In this document: positions 10,218 to 20,649 of the stretch, in pieces
How the letters are laid out: each line of letters opens with the position of its first letter
Position numbering within the stretch: the stretch's first letter is position 1
Program-made: the position numbers and the translations under genes
The notes under the pieces: generated by a model
Database searches by the model: none
What the model was told of the DNA's origin: nothing
Seen by the model: the letters and a program-made list of their open reading frames with translations, nothing else
Source of the DNA: Cryptomeria japonica
Taxonomy: Eukaryota; Streptophyta; Pinopsida; Cupressales; Cupressaceae
DNA length: 64,000 nucleotides
Assembly: GCF_030272615.1 (NCBI RefSeq)
Contig: NC_081408.1
Span: 764,292,173-764,356,172, forward strand
Direction: 5' to 3'

Positions 10218-11828
10218 CTAAGCCTTCTTTGCTGCTGTTGCTATTGTTATCCTCATTACCCTTCTAGTCTTTCTTTTCATCTGGGTGTATTTTCTCTTTC
10301 TTGAATTTCTTTGGGAATCATTGTTTATACAGGGTGGGTCTACAATCTCCCCTTCATCATTCTTGGCTGAATCCATTGTTGAAGTTAGTTCTTCTAATAT
10401 CATATCTACTGCAGCAGCTGTATCACCATCTACCAGTTGCAGCTCAGATCTAATTAGATCAGCCCCTGTATAACCTGTTGCAGACGTAATGAGCTCCACC
10501 GAATCATTATCATGCTCCTCTGAATCCTTCATTTTTTCTTTTGTTTTGTAATCTGCTCTCTCTTCATCCTCGGAATTGTCACAACCTTTGATGTGCAGGC
10601 TATTGTAGTGGGTGCCATTATGATATGACAACAAGAGAGTACCTGCATCATCAAAATTGTTTATTTCAGAAACTGCTAATTGTCCTTGATCAAACCTGTA
10701 GACACGAATATTCATGTAGAAGGCCTTTGAAGCTGCGTAAAGCTCCAAATTACCACCCCATTCTGCATCTTTTGACATTTTTGTATAGTATTCTTCAAAA
10801 CTCCCAGCGTTTCCTTCACTGAAGAAACCTGCAAACTCTTCAGGATAGCTAACCAAGTATTGCACCACTGTCTGACGATACTCTGCATGTGATTCTTGGT
10901 CACCACACAGCTGATCTGACAGAGCTCTGAACAAACAGTTGCCATCTCCTGTGATGTCCACAATTCTTAGCCCCAGTTCAGCCAGCTGGGCTCTAAATGC
11001 ATCCATATTATCCTTACCCTGTTCCACGCTTCTCTGGTCTTGGCCCGTAGAACTTGTTCTTGCAGCATCATCTTCTTCCTCTTCCTCCTCCTCCTCTGAA
11101 TCCTCGGAAGAGTCACAACCTTTGATGTGCAGGCTATTGAAGTTGGTGCCATTATGATATGACAACAAGAGAGTACCTGCATCATCAAAATTCTTTATTT
11201 CAGAAACTGCTAATTGTCCTTGATCAAACCAGTAGACACGAATATTCGTGTAGAAGGCCTTTGAAGCTGCATGAAGCTCCAAATCAACACTCCGGGCTGC
11301 ATCTTGTGACATTTTTGTATAGAATTCTTCAAAACTCCCAGCGTCTCCTTCACTGAAGAAATCTGCAAATTCTTCAGGATACCACACCAAGTGGTGGACC
11401 ACTTTATCATGATACTCTGCATATAATTCTTGGTCACCGCACAGTTGATGTGACAGAGCTCTGAACAAACAGTTTCCATCTCCTGTGACATGCACAATTC
11501 TTAGCCCCAGTTTAGCCAGCTGGGCTCTAAATGCATCCTCATTATCCTTACCCTGTTCCACGCTTCTCTGGTCTTGGCCCATAGAATTTGTGCTTGCAGC
11601 TTCGACTTCTCCCTCCACCTGTCTCTCTCCCTCTCCCTCCTCTTCCTCTTCTGTTTCTGCCTTGGCCTTCCCCATTTCCTTTCCCTGAATGTATTTCTCC
11701 TTCTCCTCTTCTTTCTCTTTCTCTTTCGCTGCCTCTTTCTCTTCTTTATCTTTCCCTTCTTCTTCATGGTTTTCAGGCTCAGGAAGAACATTGGATTTAG
11801 CTCTGGTAGCCTTTCTGATCCTGGCCAT
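10218..11828 (-). CDS. Tandem double-OTU-domain deubiquitinase-like protein
   Basis: The open frame runs from 11906, but I prefer the ATG at 11828 (MARIRKATRAK). The stretch just before it resembles a short leader intron (gtgagttt ... tttcag), and OTUD3/OTU7-like proteins start similarly. Residue numbers here count from 11906. Residues 45-110 are highly charged. OTU domain 1 spans about 125-262, with D143-G-N-C146. OTU domain 2 spans about 303-440, with D321-G-N-C324 and H433. A UBA-like segment lies at 477-508 (ATGYTGADL...), then a basic tail (RKRKY, KRKTRR). OTU enzymes are cysteine proteases that cleave ubiquitin chains; OTU then UBA is the OTUD3/plant OTU7 order. Domain 2 looks catalytic. 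Domain 1 has Asn255 where the catalytic His should be and lacks the WGG before the helix, so it is probably inactive. The frame is intronless and intact. Confidence 0.82.
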   Translation of the reverse strand: MARIRKATRAKSNVLPEPENHEEEGKDKEEKEAAKEKEKEEEKEKYIQGKEMGKAKAETEEEEEGEGERQVEGEVEAASTNSMGQDQRSVEQGKDNEDAFRAQLAKLGLRIVHVTGDGNCLFRALSHQLCGDQELYAEYHDKVVHHLVWYPEEFADFFSEGDAGSFEEFYTKMSQDAARSVDLELHAASKAFYTNIRVYWFDQGQLAVSEIKNFDDAGTLLLSYHNGTNFNSLHIKGCDSSEDSEEEEEEEEDDAARTSSTGQDQRSVEQGKDNMDAFRAQLAELGLRIVDITGDGNCLFRALSDQLCGDQESHAEYRQTVVQYLVSYPEEFAGFFSEGNAGSFEEYYTKMSKDAEWGGNLELYAASKAFYMNIRVYRFDQGQLAVSEINNFDDAGTLLLSYHNGTHYNSLHIKGCDNSEDEERADYKTKEKMKDSEEHDNDSVELITSATGYTGADLIRSELQLVDGDTAAAVDMILEELTSTMDSAKNDEGEIVDPPCINNDSQRNSRKRKYTQMKRKTRRVMRITIATAAKKA

Positions 11829-12752
11829 ACTGAAATCTTGTAAAATGGTGGAATTCAGTCTATCTCTAGAGCATTTTCTTTGCAGATCAACAGGCAGAAA
11901 ACTCACCCAAGAGCGTTAGAGCAGGCAAAATGAGAGAGAACTACACAAACCTATAATTTCTTTTAATTTAACCAAAGGGTGTCTCAAGTTCTAAAAAGTA
12001 ACAAAAAAATATAATTCTCCCAGTCTTGATAATTACATAAAATTTGAACACATCAGTGAGTTGGAGAATGCAAGGAACCTTATACTCAGAAACATGGAAA
12101 GTGCCAATCCGTAGGTCTTAGCAATTAGTGAAGGCTTTAACCTTTCTGACCCATTCTTTGTAAGACATAACTACATGAGATTTAAATCACAAATGGTTTG
12201 GCATTCAAATCTATAAAACGGTTTGGCATTCAAATCTATATTAAGTATAACAAACATATTCATTCTTTAAGTCCTTTTGTCCATAATTACAATCTTTTAT
12301 ATTACCTAGACAAAGATATGTGATATAGACATTTCACATTCGAGTTATTTCATTGCAAATGAATAAGTGATCAGCTCACACAATTGCATAACTTGTAGAA
12401 ACAATCATTATAACATGCAAACTCATTATCATATTAGTGATTAAAAATGAGATCTCAAAGAGAACAATCATATAGACAACATGACTCCCAATCAAACACA
12501 AATTCAATTTACCAAACATGTCCACATCAAGCACCATAGTTAAGGAATCCATAAAAGCATTACCATAGAAATGTTGAGTGACTAATCAAATATCAACATC
12601 TCCATGCAGAGAAAGCATCACACCTCCTCTCACCATGCACTAAGAATGCATGTTGAATTGCAACTATCTCATCCAGTAACAATCCAAAAGAACCTAGGTG
12701 TTGAAAATAACTCTTCAAGAGATCCACAAAACCACAAGTTTTTCTTGACCAT
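11829..12752 (-). promoter_or_regulatory. Upstream flank of the double-OTU gene, conserved among the copies
   Basis: About 900 bp upstream of the start is repeated at 14304-15210, and its proximal part again at 28681-29200. Retention of the same upstream sequence means the duplicated genes probably began with the same promoter. I cannot identify a TATA box or individual sites with confidence. Confidence 0.45.
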
Positions 12753-12837
12753 GTAATGTTGGATATTGTTGAGAAGTTTGTTGAGTGTTGTGTTGGCATT
12801 GATGTCAACATATTCCTCTGCATGTTTCAGTGTTGCA

Positions 12838-12842
12838 GTAAG
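12838..12842 (+). repeat. Left TSD (GTAAG) of solo LTR
   Basis: GTAAG here is repeated at 14052-14056, just outside the TG...CA termini of the LTR between them. Confidence 0.85.
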
Positions 12843-14051
12843 TGTAGCGTCCTAAAATTGCGACACTTGCAATTTCGACTGCATTTTGGTCTTCACGATG
12901 GCGACGCAACACGCAACCTGAATGGAGACCCCGAAACCTGATTATGACACTGAAAACTGCATTTTTCAAGTACCCTGGCCTGAACCTCCTTGCACCCTGC
13001 TGTCCCGGGAGGTGGGACCAGAGCGCCCAGCGCCCTGGTCCCTGGGTCCTATTTTGGGCCCGGTCTCTTTTGGACTTCGGGTCTTTATGTTTGCAAATTG
13101 GAAAATTATCTTTCCTGGTCGGCCTAAGGTCGGGAAAATCAGTCTATCAGCCCTAAATGACAAGTATATAAACTACATTTTCCTCTTTCATTCGACATGA
13201 TGGAAAAGGCGTGGAAACTATACTCAAGCATTCAAGCATTCAAGCATTCCTTCAAGCAATTGATCATTTCAAGTCTCCATTCAAGGCTAAGTGTTGCATT
13301 CAAGACAAGGATTCAACCATTGAAGAGGAGATCACATACTACATGCTACATCCAACATACTACTACAACATACAACATACAACATCTATACCTTCGCACA
13401 TAAGGATACAAACATCCTTACAACAAGGTATTAGTACTTGTTTTACAGTCATTTACATTTACAGCACTTGCTCATTTCTTGGTTAATTCCAAAACCGGGG
13501 TTTGACCTAAAGGCAAACCCCTAATCCCTGACCCCCCAATCGTCTTCGCTTTTCTGTGTGTAGGTTGCAGGTACGCGGCTGAAATTGAAGATCTGGAATC
13601 CTTGTGCAGAGACGAACAGATCCCCCTTCGTTTCGCGGATTTTTCGGAGGACCGTGGCGCCGGGCGCCATCGTCCCGACAACTTTTGCTCAAATTTGCAG
13701 GACAGCGTCGTATCGACATTTTACTGCTAATTCCAGGTCCGCAGCTTCATCCTATATCCCTATCTCAGTTTATAAGCGAATCTTTGCCACTTTCTATGCA
13801 TTCCTAGCTTAATTCTTCTATGCACATTCTTTACAAAAGAGGGTAGCCTTGCTTTCTTAACCCTTGAAACACATTTAGCATCCAATCTTGCATTGTGTGG
13901 GATTGGATCTTGTGGGTTTCAACCCCCTCTTTTGAATGTAAAGTCTCTCCCCTAAGTGAAAACCATCAACCCTAGTGAATCTCCCTTCTCTCTCCTTGGA
14001 GTTGGAAGAGGGGAGAGCAACTAGGGTTCGATCGCGATTTTTCGCTTTACA
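12843..14051 (+). mobile_element. 1209-bp solo LTR
   Basis: It begins TGTAGCGTCC and ends CGCTTTACA, giving TGTA/TACA inverted termini, and is flanked by the 5-bp TSD GTAAG. There is no internal coding region, PBS or second LTR, so it is the product of LTR-LTR recombination. A TATA box (TATATAA, 13165-13171) lies about 320 bp in and is followed by runs of GCATTCAA and ACATAC repeats. The segment is noticeably richer in GC and CpG than its surroundings. Orientation is taken from the TATA position. Superfamily cannot be assigned from the LTR alone. Confidence 0.88.
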
Positions 14052-14056
14052 GTAAG
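14052..14056 (+). repeat. Right TSD (GTAAG) of solo LTR
   Basis: Matches 12838-12842. Host sequence on both sides reads on as one piece when the LTR and one TSD copy are removed. Confidence 0.85.
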
Positions 14057-14150
14057 ATTAAGTAAGTTGGTTTGGTCAGTATGTTGTAGTTGAGTTGTTG
14101 TGGATTAAAGGGTTTTGAGATACTTATCTCGAGTTGATTCAGCTGAAGTT

Positions 14151-14303
14151 TCAGTGGTCTGCAAAAAGATTTGATCTTTCTCCTCTTCTTTCTCTCTCTT
14201 TCGTTGCCTCTTTCTCTTCTTTATCTTTCTCTTCTTCTTCATGGTTTTCAAGCTCGGGAAGAACATTGGATTTAGCTCTGGTAGCTTTTCTGATCCTCGC
14301 CAT
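14151..14303 (-). pseudogene. N-terminal fragment of an OTU gene (copy B)
   Basis: From ATG 14303 the frame encodes MARIRKATRAKSNVLPELEN followed by a charged tract, nearly identical to the start of the double-OTU protein. Similarity ends in the charged region after about 40 residues, and the frame closes shortly after; both OTU domains are absent. The fragment carries the same upstream flank as the full gene, so it is a truncated segmental copy. It could still be transcribed but cannot make a protease. Confidence 0.8.
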
Positions 14304-15210
14304 ACTAAAATCTTGTAAAAATGGTGGAATTCTATCTATCTCTATAGCATTTTCTTTGTAGATCAACGGGCAAAAAACTCACCCAAGAGCATTAGAGCAC
14401 ACAAAATGAGAAAGAACTACACAAACCTATAATTTCTTTTAATTTAACCAAACGATGTCTCAAATTCTAAAAAAGTAACAAAAAATATAATTCTCCCAGT
14501 CTTGATTACATAAAATTTGAACACATCAATGAGTTGGAGAATGAAAGGAACCTTGATACTCAAAAACATGAAAAGTACTAATCTGTAGGTCTTAGCAATT
14601 AGTGAAGGCTTTACCCTTTCCGACCCATTCCAATGATCTATAAGACACAACTACATGAGATTTAAATCACAAATGGTTTACCTTTCAAATCTATAAAGTG
14701 GTTTGGCATTTCTAGGTCCTTTGTCCATAATTATAATCTTTTATATTAACCAAACAAAGATGTGTGATATAGACATTCCACATCCGAGTTATCTCACTAT
14801 AAATGAATAAGTGATCAGCCCACAGAAGTGCATAACTTGTATATCCAATCATTGTAACATGCAAACCCATTATCATATTAGTGAATAAAAATGAGATCTC
14901 AAAGAGAACAATCATGTAGACAACATGACTCAAGCACCTAATCAAGCACAAATTCAATTTGTCAAACATGTCCACATCAAGCACCATAGTTAAGGAATCC
15001 ATAAAAGCATTACCACATAAATGTTGAATGACTAATCACGTATCAACATCCCCATGCAGAGAAAGTATCACACCTCCTCTCACCATGCACCAATCATGCA
15101 TGCTGAACTCCAACTATCTCATCTAGTAACAACACAAAGGAACCAAGGTGTAGAAAATAGCTCTTCAACAAATCCACAAAACTGCAAGTTTTTCTTGACC
15201 ATGTAAAACC
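14304..15210 (-). repeat. Duplicated upstream flank of the OTU gene (copy B)
   Basis: This aligns with 11829-12752 over its whole length with scattered substitutions and small indels. Shared blocks include tataattctcccagtcttg, a block reading gcaccatagttaaggaatcc, and aagtttttcttgaccatgta, where the similarity stops in both copies. Confidence 0.8.
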
Positions 15211-16061
15211 TGTAAAACCACTATGTTCAAGAACACCCATGCACATCCATACCCACTTCACACTTGGAAAACTCTAAAAATCTAAAAAAGAACCATAATG
15301 GTAAAACCAAAGCAATAGATTATCACATATGAGTATCACCATGGATTTTTAAGAAAAAAATATAAACCCCTCAGACCCAAGGAACATGAATCCAAGCCAT
15401 GTAGGTACAACCATTTATAAGGAAAAAGCAATTCAGGAACTCCAAGCCCATTTGTAGGCCAACTCCACAATCGCTATCGATACATGCGTATGAGGGAGAC
15501 AAACTATTTCAAAAGCTTCCAGATAATCAAATAATCAACTCCATACCCTCCATGCATTCAAGGTAACACAAGCAACACCTTCCAATACTAGAAAAAGCAA
15601 GCACCCAACATAAGCACATCACTCTATAGTTGAAACAACCCAAGATTCTCCATATCACTTGGGTGCCACACAGAGACACCCAATATGATAGCTATGTAAC
15701 ATGCAACCATAAAGTGTAAAAAAGAAAGACTTCATGCATCAAGATTGCACTGTCAACTGGGAGCTTTAGATCAACATCACTTCAACATGATCAACTCCAT
15801 TTTCTTCATCTTCATCATCCTTTAAATTATTTGTGTCCTGAAAATTGAAACAACTACAAGACTTCCACTCGCCAAAAAATCAATCTTCAGCTGATTCCCT
15901 AAAGTTTGCCAAGCTGAGAAACCTTCACAAAAAGAATACCTAAAATCTAAAATACTAAGGATATTCACATGCATTAGCATGCAACGCACATGCAACTCGA
16001 AAAAAAAGTACATGCAAGTCACAAAAAACATATGCAAGCAACCTTCAAATCCCAAAACAAA
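15211..16061. other. Non-coding; possible internal region of a minus-strand copia remnant
   Basis: This lies directly beyond the minus-strand primer-binding site at 16062-16073 and would be the leader or start of gag of that element. No gag motif or long frame is visible in either strand. Confidence 0.3.
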
Positions 16062-16073
16062 GCCCTGATACCA
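16062..16073 (-). other. copia primer-binding site (initiator-Met tRNA type)
   Basis: Read on the minus strand this is TGGTATCAGGGC, one base from the usual copia PBS TGGTATCAGAGC. Two bases (TT) separate it from the CA end of the LTR at 16076. Confidence 0.7.
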
Positions 16074-16075
16074 AA

Positions 16076-16913
16076 TGAAGGGAAATAGGCATCTCAAAAA
16101 AGGCATTGAGATTAGTATGTGCATCCAACATCAAGTACAAACACATCTACTATGTCATAAACAAAACCAAACATAGTTTATTTTCCACATTAATCCTTAG
16201 AGAAAAGATATTGCAATTTTAGATCTTATCAAATCAAGCAGTTTCAATAGCATGCATACATTTGGATTCAATTAACATAACCATAAAACATGAAAAAATA
16301 ATATAGAAAATAGAAGAACACAAAATTTATGTGGAAAAAACCCTTTCGGGTAAAAAAGACTCAAAAAACACAAAGCCAAGGTATTATTCAACAACAAAAC
16401 AATTACAATACATTCTTCACGCTCTAGGCCTTTAGATGAAGATTTACACCCTACTCCATCACGGAGAAAATTCGGTAGCATAACCCTTGCAAAAATGAAA
16501 TCTTCCTCACACATTTCCTCTAACAATTCTTGTTTTTATAGAGCTTACAGTGCAAAAAGAACTTCCCAAAAGCATCCACATTCAATGTATCTACGAATGT
16601 AAGTAGAAACTTCCTTTTGCATAACTTTTGCATAAAAAATATTAAACACAAATATTATTTATTTCATAAATACAATGCGTCCAAGATGAGATAAACAAGC
16701 CTTTTGCCAATTTGGAACTTTCCATTTTACTTCAAGCCTCTATCCAGGTGAAAGATTTGGTCGCACTGAGAGTCTTCCAAATTTGTGCTCAAAGATAGGA
16801 CAGAACAATTGCCACATGTTGCTTGGAAGGAACTTTAAGGAGCTCCTAAGCATTTCTCTTCTTCAAAGCTCCCTCGTTGTGACAAGTGTCACAATTTCCC
16901 TTTCTCCTCAACA
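16076..16913 (-). mobile_element. copia 5' LTR remnant, minus strand
   Basis: On the minus strand it starts TGTTGAGGAG at 16913 and ends CCCTTCA at 16076, next to the PBS. It has a TATA-like motif (ctctataaaa) near 16533-16543 and the block CCGAAAGGGTTTTTTCC near 16335-16352, a common feature of plant copia LTRs. The start is less certain than the end. No coding region follows and no matching right LTR is present, so the element is truncated. Confidence 0.6.
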
Positions 16914-17619
16914 CTTGTTGCACCCAACTTGTCATAGGGCCCCACAATTAAGCTTTGTGATTTGGAAACTTATTATACATTTAATAATTAAATAATTAGC
17001 CTTGGGACTACTAAGGTTGAGGCACTTTAATCCCAAGAGTAACAACATCACTAAGATGATGGAAGATTCAACAAAAAAATAATGAATAGCATAAGGATAT
17101 AATGAAAGATGATACTCAAATGGGAGGAGAGGCCTCTAATTTATAGAATTTTCAATAGAAAAATCAAAGGTCTAGATAAATTGGTTGATGGATGGCTAGG
17201 ATTGATTGAGGATTAGGGTATGGATCAAATTTTTGGTCACGTGAAAAGTGTCCCATGAGGTGTAAGAGATATGTTTAAGGAATGTAGGGCTCACAATCAA
17301 TGAGAGCTCTCAAACAAGAAGGATTGAACAAGTGTAAAAATTGGATTATTTGGAAAATGTGGCTAGGAGATCAATGATGGGGATTGGACATACCAAATTA
17401 TGGTGGGATAATGTTTGATGAGATTAATTAGTCTAAATCACTCAATTAATTATGTACTAATTAATTAATGTAGTTAGAGGTTTTTGGAGATAAGATTGAC
17501 TTAATCAAATAAATAATTAAGGTAATTAATTAAATAAATAATAAATATCTATTTAATCAATGGGTAAGATAAGGGAAAATCAAGTGTGGTTAGGTGTGGT
17601 CAAATTTTGGGTGTCTACA
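16914..17619 (-). mobile_element. gypsy-type LTR fragment, minus strand
   Basis: On the minus strand the segment starts TGTAGACACCCAAAATTTG at 17619 and has an AT-rich first part. A TATA-like box (ctataaatta) lies near 17138-17148, about 475 bp in. The start resembles the gypsy LTR at 49519 (TGTAGTCACACAAA). It meets the copia LTR at 16913, so the copia element may have inserted into it. Its other end is not found. Confidence 0.5.
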
Positions 17620-17807
17620 ATAGCTACTTGGCCCCACATGTGGTGTGTTATTACAGTTATGCCCTTGTTGATGATGATAAGTAGCATAGATTCTTGTTCA
17701 TCATTACAACTATTAGTGAACTAGGAAAAATGATGGGACCTATTTAGTGTAGTACGAGTGTTTAGGTGTTAGTGAAACAAGGAGAATATGCTTGTAGTAA
17801 AGCTACA

Positions 17808-18109
17808 TAGATGTGATGTTAGTACAAGCTAATCACACTGAGTATATGAGATGTATATTTGAGTTGGTCACTATGTGTACATGTGATGTATGTATGAGTT
17901 ATACATTGTGGTTTTATGTTCCTACTACTTGCTGACATTGTAATAACATTTGCATGCATAGATGTGATGTTGGTACAAGCTAGTCGCACTGCGCATATGA
18001 GATGTATATTTGAGTTGATCACTATGTGTACATGTGATGTATGTATGAGCTAGACACTATGGTTTTATGTTCCTACTACTTGTTGACATTGTACTAACAT
18101 TTGTCTTGG
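17808..18109 (+). repeat. Two-copy tandem repeat, 151-bp unit
   Basis: The block starting atgtgatgtt and containing ttatgttcctactacttg is repeated 151 bases later with about 10 substitutions. No coding signal is visible in either copy. Confidence 0.85.
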
Positions 18110-19696
18110 ATATGCTTAACATTATATGAATTGAATTTGGAATTATAAACTCAATTAGTGGCTATGTTTTAAAAGAGATGCCATCAATCTCATCTTTGTT
18201 GTATGAATAAATTATTTGTATTTTTTGGCATGTAAACTATGAAGCCTCTAATCCCCAAAAAAAGATATAGGCAAGGTTTTTCAAATGTAGCCTCAAGGAA
18301 TAGGTTTGGGTCTAGGAAATTGTTATGATTTAAAGAAATTACTTTATTTAAGGTAAGAACTTGAATCATGGCATAATGTTGTTACCATTACTAAAGTTTG
18401 GTAAGGTTATGAAACTAGCACTTCTAAATTGGAAAGAAGTTATATCTAATCAATTAAAATAGCATTTGAGTGCAATGAAATTAACCTCTTTTTCTTTCAA
18501 ATATTAGTAACCAAAGGTTAATATAACAATCTTGTGTAGGATGGTCAACTTAAATCAATTGTTTGTCTATTAATAAAGGATCAATTGAACAAGATAAAAG
18601 ATTACTTGGATAAAAATGTATTCTCTTAGATATACAAGATGTTAAGATAAATAAATTAAAATATTTTATGGGTAAGGACCCAATAAAACCTTCAACTTCA
18701 TGATAAAAACAAGAGGTGTAATGCAACTAAAGTCCCTGCCTTTTGCCAAAAATTTGAGATTTGTTCTATGTTTGTTGAAAAGTGTCAAGTTGAGCGTTGA
18801 GCATCTAAGATATTATATGTATAAACTATGTAAATATTTCGAATAAATAATCAAATATAGAAAAGGAAATTTCAATCTCCTGTAGCATAAAACATGTAGA
18901 TTAACATTAAAATATTATATTAGCACAACATCAATGCTTACATCTTAAGAGTGCATCATTTGGTGATCATGTCTTTAATTTGTATTGTTGGTAGAGGGGA
19001 TTGGTTCTTATTGAAGAATTTAACAACCTTCACTTTGTTTGAGAACATATTTATATATTGACAACATAATTAATAACAAAAAAATGTTTGTAACTTTTTA
19101 ATTATTTATATGATTTTTATCTCAACTCTCATTTATTTAAATTTAATTATATTAGTTACATAAATTAACTAATAAAATATTATATTTCTATTCAATAAAA
19201 GAAAAAAATACACAACAAAGAAAACATAACATTTAGATAAAGATGATAAAATATCTTCTTTACTACAACTAGATCTTTTGTATATAAATGATTATATAGA
19301 ACAAAAGCTATATTTCTTTTTTCTACTTGTATTTTGTTTTTTATATACATAGTCAAATTCAAATATATGATTCCTTTTCATAGGTGCACATAGACGAGTG
19401 AACTAAACCTTAAAAAAAAGTATATATATATTTTCTAGATAAATATTATATCTTCTTATAAAATATGTAAGCTAGTAGCAATCCATTGTAGGTGCATTGA
19501 AATATGTGTGAATCGCAATGATGATGAGAATAAATCCCAAATGCAGCACCATCAACACAATGTTAAATACAAAGCGTTCCTTGGTGTTGCGATAGAAGAT
19601 CATAATTATGCTAGTTTGAGTTTCTACTATGTGCTAGAAGTTAGAACCCTAATCAAATTAACAACATTGAGAAGTAAAATATCTTAGACACACAAA
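18110..19696. other. AT-rich non-coding stretch
   Basis: No genes, terminal repeats or long frames. Simple AT-rich sequence dominates between 18900 and 19450. Confidence 0.5.
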
Positions 19697-19920
19697 GACC
19701 TATAACAAATACAAATGGTAATTAGTTTAATTATGGAAATGACAAGAAGATCCAGCTCATTGTAGCCCTTCATTAACACATCTACCTTGAACGGCCAACT
19801 ATCGATATCAGTACCAATTGCAACCCCCAGATAAGATGACAACCTTTGGGCCATAGCCACATTCGACAAAACATACTCCATCAACAAATTTGCGCCAGTC
19901 ATGTATGCTACCAAATCACT
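19697..19920 (-). pseudogene. Exon relic of a cationic amino acid transporter (CAT family)
   Basis: The minus-strand frame encodes TGANLLMEYVLSNVAMAQ, then SSYLG, YNELDLL and ITICICY. These match the transmembrane region of plant CAT/APC permeases (M.GANL.MEY.LSN.AVAR.., GYN..D..., ..CICYST), which carry basic amino acids across membranes. An AG acceptor-like site (ttgcaag) precedes it near 19921. The frame fails soon after CICY, where the family continues, and no other CAT exon is seen in the window. It may be one exon of a broken gene or of a very long gene; the copia element 100 bp upstream has inserted next to it. Confidence 0.65.
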
Positions 19921-20026
19921 TGCAAGGCACCAAAAACACAAAATTCAAGATATGTAGCCAAAACTAAACCAAGCCATCACATTTCACACCAAAAAGCTCA
20001 AAGCTCCACATATTGAACGTTGTCCT

Positions 20027-20402
20027 TGTTGAAATGTGGTGACTGATCAGCAAAGTACTGTACACTCAGCACGTATCCTCGCAGGGAAAAAAATTTTGTT
20101 GTTTTTCGTTGATGAAAACCGACATTGTAATAAAACCCTAAAAAGGTCGACTTTGTTTGTTGCCCTAAAAATGCATGTTATAAGCGGCTGGGATGCTTAA
20201 GGCACTGTAAGGTTGATGTACTGTTTTTGCTGGATAATAAGAAAGATTGGACGGCTGTGTATGGTGGACGTAACCCATTCTAGGTGAACCACATTAAATC
20301 TCTGTGTTATTTGTGTCCTGTTTTATTTCTTTATCTTTCATATTTAAATCTGCATATAATTGTTAGTTCATATTTGCTTCGGATCTGCTTGAAACCCTAA
20401 CA
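20027..20402 (+). repeat. copia 5' LTR (376 bp)
   Basis: It starts TGTTGAAATG and ends CCCTAACA. Sequence matches 23923-24322 except for scattered substitutions and the absence of a 24-base stretch near 20088. Confidence 0.93.
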
Positions 20403-20404
20403 AT

Positions 20405-20416
20405 TGGTATCAGAGC
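20405..20416 (+). other. copia primer-binding site
   Basis: TGGTATCAGAGC, the standard plant copia PBS complementary to initiator-Met tRNA, two to three bases after the LTR end. Confidence 0.9.
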
Positions 20417-20429
20417 ATATTGTTGGTGT

Positions 20430-20649
20430 TATCCTAAGCGAGGAAATGCGAAGGAAAAGCACTGGTGAGACTTCAACATCATCGAGTAGTGTTTTGAATG
20501 TGGAGAACAGAGGAAGATCAAAGGAAAGAGGGAAAGGCCCTGGGAATGAGAAGTCACAAGGGAAGTCAAAGAAAGGACGCTCTCAATCTAGAGGAAAGAA
20601 AGATTGCTGGTACCGCGGAAAGCCTGGTCATCTAAAGAAAGACTGTTGA
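20430..20649 (+). pseudogene. copia gag, C-terminal remnant with damaged zinc knuckle
   Basis: Just after the PBS the sequence jumps into the tail of gag (SEEMRRKSTGETSTS, then a Lys/Arg/Ser-rich stretch) and the zinc knuckle CWYRGKPGHLKKDC. The intact CX2CX4HX4C motif would have Cys where this has Arg (CGC codon), so zinc binding is lost. The N-terminal UBN2 part of gag, roughly 0.6-0.7 kb in relatives, is deleted. The frame stops at TGA 20647 and would have read on into protease. Confidence 0.85.

Larger units (their letters stand above)
9860..12752 (-). repeat. Segmental duplication copy A carrying the double-OTU gene
   Basis: The 3' flank, the gene and roughly 400-450 bp upstream of it align by eye with 27110-29200. 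Its upstream flank and gene start also align with 14151-15210. Shared marks include the approach to the stop codon (ttagcctaagccttctttgc), the leader aacaggcagaaaa.tcaccc, and an upstream block containing tataattctcccagtct. Because non-coding flanks are shared, the copies come from DNA duplication rather than retrocopying. Confidence 0.8.

Noticed and set aside
10939-11919. Several plus-strand frames rich in Ser or Leu/Phe opposite the OTU genes
   Set aside because: They are antisense shadows of the acidic (Glu/Lys-rich) linker and OTU repeats; composition follows the sense strand.
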